Assembly (NCBI GenBank): GCA_003169895.1
Contig: PNAE01000004.1
Coordinates: forward strand, 2,604-66,603
Source: Gemmatimonadota bacterium
GTDB taxonomy: Bacteria > Gemmatimonadota > Gemmatimonadetes > Gemmatimonadales > GWC2-71-9
Direction: 5' to 3'
DNA: 64,000 nt
Shown here one piece after another: positions 35,500 through 45,300 of this stretch. The translations under genes were made by a program, and so were the position numbers. The stretch's first letter is position 1. The number at the start of each line of letters is the position of its first letter. The notes under the pieces are model-generated. The model was not told the DNA's origin. It made no database searches and worked only from the letters and a program-made list of their open reading frames with translations.

Positions 35500-36165
35500 C
35501 TACTGGTCGATGATTCTGGTTCCGGCCGGCGGCTTGCATACGAACGTGCTGGGCGGTATCGAACGGTTGATCTGCAGTTGCGAGAGTTGCAGCGTGCGCT
35601 TGTGATCGCGTGATTCCTCGATCTCCAGCCGGCGGGGCAGGCTGTTCTCCCGATCGAACCAGATCGTGGCGCGGCGGAACGGCATGTCGTTGGCGATCGG
35701 CTCCATCACCACCGCGTCGGTCATGTGGCTGTCGATCTCTTCCGAACGCAGGTAGGTAATGCGATAGCGCTCAACTGCATTGTCGAGGAACGTGCCGAGC
35801 AGGTTGGTGCCGTAGGTCGGGTGGTTCTGCAACGGGTAGCGCATCACCTGGCCAGGCGTCTCGCTCGGCGTGTACACCCACAGCTTGCTGCCGTCGGCGA
35901 TGATGGCGTCCTGGGGCGGGTCAGCGAACCGCATCGCGAAATGGTTCTTGCCCTCCTGGTAGAGCGTGCCCCGTGAGTCCGGTTGGTCGATCATCTTGTC
36001 GTCGAAGTGTTGCCGGAACGTGGCCTGGAAACTCGTGAGCGCCTCATAGGCGCGGCTGCCGCGCGCCACGATCGGGATCCCGGGATCGCCGCCCGACTGG
36101 GCGTGCAGGGCTGGGCAGACTCCGCCGACCGCGAGCGCTGCGACCAACCACAGGCGGTGCTGCAT
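35500..36165 (-). CDS. lolA: outer-membrane lipoprotein carrier protein LolA-like
   Basis: The product is 221 residues with a signal peptide (LVAALAVGGVCPALHA). The LolA-type half-barrel pattern is visible: SFQATFRQHFDDKMI, RGTLYQEGKNHFAMRF, KLWVYTPSETPGQVMRY. LolA carries lipoproteins across the periplasm to the outer membrane, consistent with a Gram-negative envelope. It overlaps aroF by TGATG, an unusual pairing, and may be co-transcribed with it. Confidence 0.85.
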   Translation of the reverse strand: MQHRLWLVAALAVGGVCPALHAQSGGDPGIPIVARGSRAYEALTSFQATFRQHFDDKMIDQPDSRGTLYQEGKNHFAMRFADPPQDAIIADGSKLWVYTPSETPGQVMRYPLQNHPTYGTNLLGTFLDNAVERYRITYLRSEEIDSHMTDAVVMEPIANDMPFRRATIWFDRENSLPRRLEIEESRDHKRTLQLSQLQINRSIPPSTFVCKPPAGTRIIDQ

Positions 36166-37202
36166 CAGACGACGCTGCCGGCGGTTGCCAGCGAGCGACC
36201 GATCACCTCGGCGATCGCTCCAGCCTCACGCATCAGCTTCTCGAACTGGTCCGGATAGAGACTCTGCGCACCGTCGGACATCGCGCGTTCCGGATTCGGA
36301 TGCACTTCCACGAGCAGGCCATCCGCGCCGGCCGCGACGGCGGCCCGCGCCATCGCCGTGACCATTTCCCGCCGGCCGGTGCCGTGACTCGGATCGGCCA
36401 TGATCGGCAGGTGCGACAAGCCATGGACTACTGCGATCGCGGCGACGTCGAACAGGTTGCGTGTCGTGGTATCGAACGACCGGATGCCGCGCTCGCAGAG
36501 AATCACATTGGGATTGCCTTCGGCGAGGATGTACTCCGCCGACAGCAGCAGTTCGGTGACCGTCGCCGCGAGGCCGCGCTTGAGCAGGATGGGCTTGCGC
36601 AACCGGCCGCACTCCTTGAGCAGCGGATAATTCTGCATGCTGCGTGCACCGATCTGCACGATATCGGCGGTCTCCGCCACGAGCTCCAGCCCTTCGACAT
36701 CCATCGCTTCCGTCACGATGAGCAGGCCGGTTTCCTGGCGCGCCATGGCGAGCAATTCGAGTCCGTAGCGGCCGAGGCCCTGGAACGAATAGGGCGATGA
36801 CCGGGGCTTGAACGCTCCGGCACGCAGAACCGTCGCTCCGGCATGCTTGACAGCCCGGGCCGCCGCGAGGATCTGCTCGGCGCTCTCCACCGAGCAGGGT
36901 CCGGCCATCACGACGACCTCGGAGCCGCCAACGAAGGTTCCATCCGGCAGCGGAACGCGGGTTGGCTCCGGCTTCCATTCCCGGGAGACCTGCTTGTATG
37001 GCTTGGAAACGTGAATGATCTCGGCGACGCCGGCCATGCCCTCAATGGTCGAGGCGTCGACGCGGCCGTCGTTGCCCACCAGGCCAACGGTGGTGCGCTG
37101 GCGGCCGGGCATCGGCCGGGCCTCATAACCCATGGCGGCGATTGTCGTTACCACTCCGGCGATTTCATCCGGAGTGGCGTCCTGTTTCATGACGATCAGC
37201 AT
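36165..37202 (-). CDS. aroF: DAHP synthase (3-deoxy-7-phosphoheptulonate synthase)
   Basis: The product is 345 residues: an N-terminal ferredoxin-like regulatory domain (1-70) and the AroF/Kdo8P synthase barrel. Signatures include VVMAGPCSVES, LRAGAFKPRSSPYSFQG, GARSMQNYPLL, KRGLAATVTE and DPSHGTGRR. It begins the shikimate pathway by joining phosphoenolpyruvate and erythrose 4-phosphate. ATG 37202 has no ribosome site; TATCCT ends 6 nt before it. Confidence 0.94.
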   Translation of the reverse strand: MLIVMKQDATPDEIAGVVTTIAAMGYEARPMPGRQRTTVGLVGNDGRVDASTIEGMAGVAEIIHVSKPYKQVSREWKPEPTRVPLPDGTFVGGSEVVVMAGPCSVESAEQILAAARAVKHAGATVLRAGAFKPRSSPYSFQGLGRYGLELLAMARQETGLLIVTEAMDVEGLELVAETADIVQIGARSMQNYPLLKECGRLRKPILLKRGLAATVTELLLSAEYILAEGNPNVILCERGIRSFDTTTRNLFDVAAIAVVHGLSHLPIMADPSHGTGRREMVTAMARAAVAAGADGLLVEVHPNPERAMSDGAQSLYPDQFEKLMREAGAIAEVIGRSLATAGSVV

Positions 37203-37208
37203 GGGGGA

Positions 37209-37214
37209 AGGATA
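37209..37214 (-). promoter_or_regulatory. -10-like hexamer directly before aroF
   Basis: TATCCT, then TCCCCC, then the aroF ATG on the minus strand, without a ribosome site. The spacing is the same as for yajQ, arfB and 20444. Confidence 0.4.
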
Positions 37215-37216
37215 AA

Positions 37217-37291
37217 GAGAGACGAGAGAAGAGAGAAGAGAGACGAGACGCTGGTATTCGCCCGTCTCGGCGTCCTCTTCTCTCGTCTCTC
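37217..37291. repeat. large nested inverted repeat between smc and aroF
   Basis: A 17-bp perfect inverted repeat (37217-37233 with 37275-37291) encloses a second perfect 7-bp pair, CGAGACG (37244-37250) with CGTCTCG (37263-37269). The left side is purine-only apart from C at the CG steps; the right side mirrors it. It follows the smc stop, so it can fold in the smc transcript as a terminator or stabiliser, and it borders the aroF promoter. Confidence 0.75.
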
Positions 37292-37307
37292 GTCGCTTGT
37301 TGTCCTG

Positions 37308-40300
37308 TTACGCCGCCGCCGTGTGATCTGCGATCCGCACGCCCACGATCGTCGACACGCCCAGCTCCTGCATCGTCACGCCGTACACGGTATCGGCTGC
37401 CTGCATGGTGCGCGGGTTGTGGGTGATCACCAGGAATTGCGTCTGGTTCTTGAACTCGTCGAGCAGCAGCAGGAAACGGCCGACGTTGGCGTCGTCGAGC
37501 GGGGCGTCAACTTCGTCCATGAGGCAGAACGGACTCGGCTTGGTCAGGTAGATCGAGAACAGCAACGACACCGCGACCAGCGTGCGCTCACCCGACGACA
37601 GCAAGTGGATCCGCTGCGTCCGCTTCCCGCGCGGTGCGGCGTGGATCTCGATCTCGGACTCCAACGGATCGTCGGGATCGCTCAGCCGCAGCTCGCACTC
37701 GCCACCGCCGAACAGGGTCTGGAATACCTGCACGAAGTTGGCGCTGACAGCGGTGAAGGTCTCCAGGAACAGCGCACGAGCAGTACCGTCGATCTCCTTG
37801 ATCGCCTGCAGCAGCGACTGCCGCGCGGCGACCAGGTCGTCCCGCTGCGCCTGCAGGAAGGCCAGCCGCTTGCTTTCCTCGGCGTGCTCCTCGACCGCCA
37901 GCGCATTGACCGGCCCGATGGCCTCCAGCGCGTTGGCGATGCGCGCGGCCTCCAGTTCCAAGCTGTCAAGGTCGAGGTCCAGCGTGGGTGCTGCCTCGAG
38001 CAGTGCCTCGAACGGCCGCTTCCATTCGGCTTCCACTCGTTCGACAATCCGGCTGCGTTGCGACGTCGTCTCGGCAACGTCGAGCTGCAGGCGATGGTGT
38101 TCCTCGCTCATCGCCTCGGTGAGGCGGCGTGCCTCGGCCAGCTCAGCCTCCTGCGACGCCAAGCCGACTTCAGCGAACTGCAACGCCGCCTCCGCCTCGG
38201 CGGTGGCGGTGGCGAGCGCGGTGAGCTGTTGCTGCTGCACGTCAAGACCGGACTGCCACGCCGTGCGTTGATGCTCCATCAGGGCGCTGTCGGCATCGAG
38301 CCGGGCAATCTCTTCAATCCGTGCGCGAGCGGAGGATGCGGCCTCGGCAATGATCTGATCGGTGCGGTCGATCGCCGCGCGGGAGGTGCGCAGGCGCGCA
38401 CTGATGTGCGCTTCCTGTACCTGCCATTGCGCCCGCGCGTCGCGGGCCTGTTCCTGCTCGCTCTCGAGCGCGGCGAGTGACGTGCGCGCCGTCCGGAGCT
38501 GCTCGTCAAGCTGGTCGCGCGTGGTACCGCCGCCCGCGAGCGCTGCCTCGACCTCCGTGCGCCGCTGATCGGCCCGGGTGAGCCGGTCGCCCAGCCGCTC
38601 CAGTCGGGTCGCCGCTTCGGCAAGCTCGCGGTCGAGGTTCTCGAGGCGCCGAGCGGCGTCTTCGCGCGCGGCGATTGCCTGCCGCTCGGTTTCGCGTGCC
38701 CGGTCGGCGCCTTGTTCCGCCTCACCCGCGGCCGATTCGAACGCAACGAGTTCGGCCGCGGTATGGCCGCGACGCTGCTCTGCCCGGGCCAGCGCCGCCA
38801 TAGCCACCTCGATCTCGGCACCGAGTGACTTGAGTTCGGCGCGGCGCCGGATCGGTCCTGCGGCGGTGGATGGACCGGTCAGGTATATGGCGCCGTTGGA
38901 ACGCCTGAGCGCCCTGCCACTCTGTTCGAGCACTTCCGACCCGCCGACCAGCGCCGCGATCCAGTCCGCGGCCACCGGATCGACGCGCAAGCGGGCATCG
39001 ATCGCGCCGCCGCGCACCGTCGGACCCGGTGCGATCGGCAGGAGGATCAGCGCACCCGGATGCTCCGCGGCGTGCCACGTTTGCACGGCGTCGACGGTGG
39101 CCGTATCCCGCACCAGCACGGCGTGGGCAAAGTCGCCGAGTAATTGTTCAGCAAGCTCGGCCTGATCGCCGTCCGTGGAAATGAAATCGGCGAGCGGGCC
39201 AAGGACCCGGCCGCCGAAGCGCTCGCGCTGGGCCAGAAGTGCGGCGGCGGCAGGTGCCAGCCCGACGCGATCGCGTTCCAGCGCCTCCAGCGCCGTACGC
39301 CGAGCGCTCAGGACGGCCACGTCCTCCTCCAGGGCTCGGCGTTCGGCCACCTCACGGGCCTCGCGGTCGCGTGTCTCCCGCAACCTCAACCGGGCTTGCT
39401 CCGCCGCCGCGGCCTTGTGCCGGGTGTCGCCGCCCTGACGCTCCGCGATCGCGCTCGTGTCGGCGAGGCGTTCACCAGCGGCGCGACGTTCGTCGGCGAG
39501 ATGGGCCCGGTGTGCCGATTCTTCGCCGATTCGCTCGCGCAGCGACGCCAGCTCCCCGTCAAGCGCCGTGCGCTCGCCCTCGAGCGAGCGCAGCTGCTCG
39601 GCTGCCTGCTGCAGGTCGTACTCGAGTCGACGGACGTCATCGCGCTGGGCCGCGAGGCGGCGGCGGACGTCTTCCTCCGTTTCGGTCCGACCGGCAAGTT
39701 CCTGCTGGACTCGGGCGTGATCGGCCTCGGCGCTGTGGTGCTCCTCGCCGGCGGCGTCCCGTTCCCGGGTGGCCTGCTGGACTCGCACTTCGGAATCACC
39801 GCGTTCCTCGGCCGCGCGCCGCCGCCGCTCGGCTGCGTTGGCGAGCCGTTCCGCCGCGACGGCGAGGTCACCTTCCAGCTTGCCGAGGGCCACGCGCACC
39901 CGGCCCAGCTCGTCGGCAACGGCGGCGCGATGCCGCTCCGCGGTGTTGCGCTGCTGGCCCGCCGCTTCGCGCACCGCGGCGATGGCGATGAGCTGCTCAC
40001 GGTGTTGCGGCAGGACTTCCGTCAGTTCCCGATGGCGGCGCGCAAAAGCCTCGGCTTCATGCGTCAGCTGCTCGAGTCGCCGGCGCGCGAGGGTGAGCGT
40101 GACGGCAAACTTTTCCTCGGTCAGCGCGGCATGCCGCTCCGTCTTTCCCTTCTGCCGCGCCAGCGAGCGTATCTGCGACTGCACCTCGGCGATGAGGTCT
40201 TCGAGCCGCTGCAGATCGACTGCGGTTTCATCGAGTCGCCGCGCGGTGGTGTGCCGGCGATCCCGGTAGAGCCCGACGCCGGCGGCCTCTTCGAACAGCG

Positions 40301-40775
40301 AGCGGCGTTCATCGGCGCGGTCCGACAACAGCACGTCGATCATCTTCGCTTCGATGACCACACCGGCGTCGCTGCCGAGGCCGGTGCCCCGCAACAAATC
40401 CTGGATGTCCCGCAATCGCGCCGGCGTGTTGTTGAGCAGGTAGTCACTCTGGCCCGACCGCGACAGGCGCCGAGTGATCGCGACTTCGGTGTACGGGGTG
40501 GGCAGCATGCCATCGCTGTTGTCGAGATACAGCGACACCTCGGTGACGTTGACCGGGCGGCGGGTCGCCGCGCCCTGGAAGATCACGTCCTCCATCTTGC
40601 CGCCCCGCAGCAATCGCGCCGATTGCTCCCCAAGTACCCAGCGGACGGCGTCGGAGATGTTCGACTTGCCGCACCCGTTCGGGCCGACGATCGCCGTGAC
40701 TCCTTCCTCGAAGGAGAGCGTGACTGTGTCCGCGAATGACTTGAAGCCGGTGAGCTCCAGCCTGGTAAGCTTCAT
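37308..40775 (-). CDS. smc: chromosome segregation ATPase SMC
   Basis: The product is 1155 residues from ATG 40775 (MKLTRLELTGFKSFADTV). The N-terminal Walker A is GPNGCGKSNISDAVRWVLGE. Long coiled coils (about 170-500 and 680-1000) flank a hinge (about 510-660, GGRVLGPLADFI ... VRDTATVDAVQ). The C-terminal ABC half has the signature HLLSSGERTLVAVSLLFSIY and Walker B FCLMDEVDAPLDDANVGRF. SMC with ScpAB organises and segregates the chromosome. A TATCTTTG promoter-like element is 64 nt upstream. Confidence 0.96.
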   Translation of the reverse strand: MKLTRLELTGFKSFADTVTLSFEEGVTAIVGPNGCGKSNISDAVRWVLGEQSARLLRGGKMEDVIFQGAATRRPVNVTEVSLYLDNSDGMLPTPYTEVAITRRLSRSGQSDYLLNNTPARLRDIQDLLRGTGLGSDAGVVIEAKMIDVLLSDRADERRSLFEEAAGVGLYRDRRHTTARRLDETAVDLQRLEDLIAEVQSQIRSLARQKGKTERHAALTEEKFAVTLTLARRRLEQLTHEAEAFARRHRELTEVLPQHREQLIAIAAVREAAGQQRNTAERHRAAVADELGRVRVALGKLEGDLAVAAERLANAAERRRRAAEERGDSEVRVQQATRERDAAGEEHHSAEADHARVQQELAGRTETEEDVRRRLAAQRDDVRRLEYDLQQAAEQLRSLEGERTALDGELASLRERIGEESAHRAHLADERRAAGERLADTSAIAERQGGDTRHKAAAAEQARLRLRETRDREAREVAERRALEEDVAVLSARRTALEALERDRVGLAPAAAALLAQRERFGGRVLGPLADFISTDGDQAELAEQLLGDFAHAVLVRDTATVDAVQTWHAAEHPGALILLPIAPGPTVRGGAIDARLRVDPVAADWIAALVGGSEVLEQSGRALRRSNGAIYLTGPSTAAGPIRRRAELKSLGAEIEVAMAALARAEQRRGHTAAELVAFESAAGEAEQGADRARETERQAIAAREDAARRLENLDRELAEAATRLERLGDRLTRADQRRTEVEAALAGGGTTRDQLDEQLRTARTSLAALESEQEQARDARAQWQVQEAHISARLRTSRAAIDRTDQIIAEAASSARARIEEIARLDADSALMEHQRTAWQSGLDVQQQQLTALATATAEAEAALQFAEVGLASQEAELAEARRLTEAMSEEHHRLQLDVAETTSQRSRIVERVEAEWKRPFEALLEAAPTLDLDLDSLELEAARIANALEAIGPVNALAVEEHAEESKRLAFLQAQRDDLVAARQSLLQAIKEIDGTARALFLETFTAVSANFVQVFQTLFGGGECELRLSDPDDPLESEIEIHAAPRGKRTQRIHLLSSGERTLVAVSLLFSIYLTKPSPFCLMDEVDAPLDDANVGRFLLLLDEFKNQTQFLVITHNPRTMQAADTVYGVTMQELGVSTIVGVRIADHTAAA

Positions 40776-40838
40776 TGCCTGCTTGGTGAGGGGTTCAGGA
40801 TCGGGCCAAATTCGACTTGGAACGGCCGCTGCAACGCG

Positions 40839-40846
40839 CAAAGATA
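40839..40846 (-). promoter_or_regulatory. TAnnTTTG promoter element of smc
   Basis: TATCTTTG followed by CGCG on the minus strand; the same ten-base core CTATCTTTGCG occurs before prs. Confidence 0.45.
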
Positions 40847-40856
40847 GCAGGGCGGT

Positions 40857-42341
40857 TCAGATACCGCCGACCCCTGGCATCACGATGAAATAGGACCGTC
40901 CAAGCCGCTTGCCAACCGACTCTGCCGCCTCTCGACTCGGGTACGGGCCGACCATCACGCGGTAGCCCTCGTCGCTGGTCTTCGGCGCCAGGACCTTGGC
41001 CGGGAACCCGCCGTCCTTGAGCTGGCGAGCGAAGGCTTGCGCCCATTCCTGGTTCTGAGAGGACGACACCTGCAGATAGATGTCCCCCCCTCGCACCCCG
41101 GAATCTGGCGGCGTACTTGGCGGCGGCGGCGGGGCGGCGGGCGCCGGCGGTTCGGTATCTGCCGCGGTGGCGCGCGGCGGATTCGAACCCGCTGCCACGG
41201 TTACGGTCGGCGCCACGAGCGGCAGCCACGGGAGCATGAGGAACAGGTCCGCTCCGCCGCCGACCAGGACGCCTCGCTGCTCGACGGTCGGCCCGTCCAT
41301 GTCGATCGCGACGACGTCGCCGTGGTTGCGGACCAGCAGCGTTTGGCCGGCCACGACCGCCGGCAGGTCATCCGCCCAGGGCGCCGTGCGAGTCGTGTAC
41401 ACGACGGTCCAGCGCGACAGGTCGATGACCCACAGCGAATCGCTCGACGCCCCGTGTGCCAGGAGCCAGCGCCCACTGCGATCGGCGCGCAGGCCATCGG
41501 CGACCCCGGGCAGCGGCAGTTCGCGAAGCTCGGTGCGGCTGAATCGGTCGAGCATCACCAGCCCGCCCTTCTTGCGGGCGACGTAGAGCCGGTGCCCCGA
41601 CGGAGAGAACGTCGCTACGGTCGGTGTTCCACGGATCCTGACTGAGACGGCGGCTGGCGTGCCACGGCCGCGGGTCGATCGCGCGGCCGGCTTGACCGTG
41701 GGATCGACCAGGGTCACGCCGGAATCGGTGACCACCGCCACCAGATCGCCGGCCCATGTGGTGGCGATGTGGCCGCTCGGCACGGCGAGCCGGCGCACTT
41801 CGGTGTTCTCGCTCAGTACCTGCAACGTTGCCGGCTTGCCGCTGAACGCCAGGATCTGATCGCCGGGGCCGCGGAACAGCATCGTGCCACGGTCGATGGG
41901 TGTCTTGAAGGTAGTGACCACTCGGTTGGCGAATCGTACCGGATGGCGCGCCGAATCCTCGCCGATGATGGTGCCGTCGGGCGCACCGCTGAACTGGCGG
42001 GCCGAGGTCGGAATCAGCCGGGATTTTCGCGCCACCAGGTCGATTGCCAGCAGCCGGCCGGTGTTATCCACCGCATACACGGTCTTGTCCTCGTTGCTGG
42101 CGCCGAGGAGCCGCGCAATCGGCGGCAAGCCGCTGCTGATGAGTCTTTCCTGCAGTGCGAGGGTATTCGCGTGGAGCAATTCGACCGTGCCGGCGGACCG
42201 GGAAACTCGCAGCAGCGATGCATCGCTCGGTGCTGTCGCGACCGCTGCCGGCAGGTGGCGGGAGGTGACCGGAACGCGTTGGCCGCCGCACCCGATGAGT
42301 ACGGCGGCCAGGAGGAGAAGTCCTGCATGACGACGGTGCAT
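40857..42341 (-). CDS. SPOR-domain lipoprotein with beta-propeller
   Basis: The product is 494 residues from ATG 42341. The lipobox is LLAAVLIGCGG (Cys 18). Residues about 30-380 show a WD/PQQ-like propeller pattern with repeated Ser-Gly-His-Arg-Leu-Tyr motifs (FSPSGHRLYVARKK). A Pro-rich linker (APAAPPPPPSTPP) leads to a C-terminal SPOR domain (about 425-490, IYLQVSSSQNQEWAQAFARQ ... YRVMVGPYPSREAAE). SPOR domains bind septal denuded peptidoglycan. It follows the fusion protein below by five nt. Confidence 0.82.
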   Translation of the reverse strand: MHRRHAGLLLLAAVLIGCGGQRVPVTSRHLPAAVATAPSDASLLRVSRSAGTVELLHANTLALQERLISSGLPPIARLLGASNEDKTVYAVDNTGRLLAIDLVARKSRLIPTSARQFSGAPDGTIIGEDSARHPVRFANRVVTTFKTPIDRGTMLFRGPGDQILAFSGKPATLQVLSENTEVRRLAVPSGHIATTWAGDLVAVVTDSGVTLVDPTVKPAARSTRGRGTPAAVSVRIRGTPTVATFSPSGHRLYVARKKGGLVMLDRFSRTELRELPLPGVADGLRADRSGRWLLAHGASSDSLWVIDLSRWTVVYTTRTAPWADDLPAVVAGQTLLVRNHGDVVAIDMDGPTVEQRGVLVGGGADLFLMLPWLPLVAPTVTVAAGSNPPRATAADTEPPAPAAPPPPPSTPPDSGVRGGDIYLQVSSSQNQEWAQAFARQLKDGGFPAKVLAPKTSDEGYRVMVGPYPSREAAESVGKRLGRSYFIVMPGVGGI

Positions 42342-42346
42342 CCTGC

Positions 42347-45300
42347 TCAATATGCTGGGCCGAACGAAATCGTCCAATACGGGCTGACGCCGGGCCGATT
42401 GAGCGGCTTGGCATAATCGAATCGCAGGACCATGAAGCCCAGCGCATTGATCTTGATCGACAATCCCACCGACTTGAGCGGTGTACGCACGTCGACCGGC
42501 GATACGCCGTCGGGGCGGTTCCACTGGAACTGACTGCTTCCGTTCCACGCCACGCCGGCGTCGAAGAACAACGCCCCCTCAATCGGCGGGAACAGGTTCG
42601 GCAACCAGTGCATGTATTGCTGCGACAGGATCGGGAAGCGCAACTCCGCGTTGAATACGCCGATCGACGTGCCCAGCAGCTGATCGAGCTGGGCACAGCC
42701 GGTCTGGGAAGTCGGGTCCACCACGGTTTGGGTCAGGCACTCGTTCCGATCGAACGACCCCGCCGTCCAGCCGCGAATCAGGTCGGGATAGCCGAGGTAC
42801 ATCTGGAACCGGTCGGCGTCGCGCCCGGTCCGCCCGAAGTACAACGCGCGCGTGGCCAGGGAGAATGGCCCGACCAGGTGATCATAGCGGCGGAAATCGA
42901 CCGTGCCCTGGAGGTAGCGCCATCCCCCGATCGTGGGTGCGAGTTCGATGCGCGACCGTCGGCCGAGGAACGGGCCGGTATAGCCGGCGATGGAATTATC
43001 GTACACCCAGGCGAGCGATGGCTGCACGAAGCCCGTCTCGCTGTTGATCGTCTTGTTCGTGAACGGGTTTTCAGTTGCCAGGCCGGTGGTGGGATCGAAC
43101 GGCTGGGTGTAATCCAGCACGGCGTCTTCGACGTTCGTGATATGCAACCCGCCTTCGAGCCGCTGGAAACGTGACAGCGGATAGTAGCCCGTTGCGAACG
43201 CGGACCGGAGCACGATCCGCCGGACCTCGGTCACGTAGTTCAGTTCCTGGTCGCTCGGCCCCGGTGTGTAGAACGATCCGTCGTAGAAGAAGTACGGATC
43301 CTGTTGCAGGCCGACGGCCCAGTTCACGCGGCGCGAGAGGTTCACATACGCGGCCAGCACCTGTGCCTCATCGATGCGACCGTTGACATAGCCGGTGAAC
43401 AGCAGCTGGTGATCACCGAGCATATCGGACATCTGTACCGTCGTGCCGCCGAAGAGGCCGGAGCCGAAATTGCTGCGCGCATATCCGATGCTGGGCCGCG
43501 CGACGTAGTCGGGTGTGAAGACGGTCTTGTACCGCCGTTCCGAGAACGTGTTCGTGTCCGGCAGCGGCAGCTTGGTGGAATCGATCAGGTGCGCGATCGA
43601 CAGTTCCGTCGGCGACCGCAGCGAGTCGGGCTGCCGGGTCAGCGAGTCGGCGGGGCGAAGTCCGGTGGCGGAACGGTAGAGCGACGTGCCGCCGGTGGTG
43701 ACCACCCGAGTCGTGTCGCCGGCGGGCGCCACCGCCACCGCCGCCGCCGCGGGCCGCGCGGCGAGCACCTCAACCGGATGCCACGGTGCTTTCTTGCGGC
43801 TCTCCGGGTTGGACATCACGTAGATGTCGTAGTCGCCCTTCTCGTAGTACACGTACGCCAGCTTGTCCGATTGACGCGCCCAGGAGAGATCGGGCGACAG
43901 CGGCGTGATTCCCTGCGCACCAGTGAAGAAGTTGGTGAGCTGGTACGAGTCGCCGCCGGCGACGTCGTACAGGAAGATGTTGCTGACGCCGGTGCGATCG
44001 GAGATGTACGCAAGCGACTTGCCGTCGGGCGACCATTGCGGATCGACGTTCTTGCCCCAGTCCATTCCCTTGAGCAGCTCGATCTGGCCCGAATCGAGGT
44101 GGTACAGGGCGAGGCGGTAGTTGCCGAAGCGCAGCGTGTTGAAGTCCGTGCCGGGACCGCGGTCGGTGGTGAACGCGATGGTCTTGCCGTCGGGCGACCA
44201 CGCCGGATGGAGATCGGCGTACTTGTCGTTCGTCAACCGCTTGAGGTGGCTGCCGTCGCGGTCGACGACGAACAGGTCCGAGAGCCCCCCGTCATAGCCG
44301 GTGAACACGAGCTGCGAGCCGTCGGGACTCCATGCCGGCGTGGTCACTCCGCTCAGGCCCGAGCGGACCGTCGCGACCTGCTTGTTGCTGGCCACGTCGA
44401 TCACGATGATGTCGTCATGCGCGCCATTCTTGCCGGCGAACGCCAGGTACTTCCCGTCCGGCGACCAGCTCGCCGATGAGTTGATGAACCGGAAGGTCTC
44501 GTAATTGGAACTGAAGGTGGACTTGAACAGCCGGCGCTCCGCCTTGCCCGTGACGACGTTGCCGAGCCAGAGGTCGACGAAATAGAAGTCCTTCTCCGAG
44601 AAGTACGCGATCTGGGTACCGTCGGGGGACAGTGCCGGTGCCAGGTGCAGCGTGCCCTGGCTGCGTTCCTTGGTGAGCACCGCGTCAGAGATCGCGGTCG
44701 CCTTGTCCGCGGTATTGAGCTCCGGCAGGTACTCCTTGACGACCGCGTCGCGCCACTGATCGCCCAGCTGCTTGAAGTCGAGCCCGATGACACGCCGGAA
44801 TGCCCCTTCGAGCGATCCCGAGCGTGACGCGGATAGAATCGCGCCGATCGCCTCGTCGCCCCACCGCTGTCCGATGTACGTCAGCAGCGCCTGGCCGAAG
44901 CGGTACGGGAAGATCCGCGGATCGGTCTCGAGCTGATGAATCGTCGGGACCTTCCCTTCCTGTGCGGCGTCACGCAGCCACATCGCCGTGTTGGGATCGA
45001 CGCCGCCGAGCGACATGTACTCCGCCATGCCCTCGACGAACCAGAGCGGCGGATTCACGGCGATGATCGTCTGCACGCCGGCGCCCGCGCGTCCGCCCGA
45101 CCAGACATCGTACTGGAACTGGTGGGTCATTTCGTGCTGCAGGACGTGCTGGACGTCGGCATACGACCCCGTGAGCGGGATCACGATCCGGTGCTTCAGG
45201 AAGTCGGTAAAGCCGCCGGTGCCTTCGGACACTTCGTCGGGCGAGGTGTTGGTCTGCTGGAAGTCCGAAAGCGAGGCGTACAGGATGATCGGCTTGCGCT

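Noticed and set aside
36843-38480. 545-codon plus-strand frame opposite aroF and smc
   Set aside because: It is the antisense of two certain genes and shows no protein-like motif.
39144-40739. 531-codon plus-strand frame opposite smc
   Set aside because: Antisense shadow of the SMC coiled coil and ATPase head.
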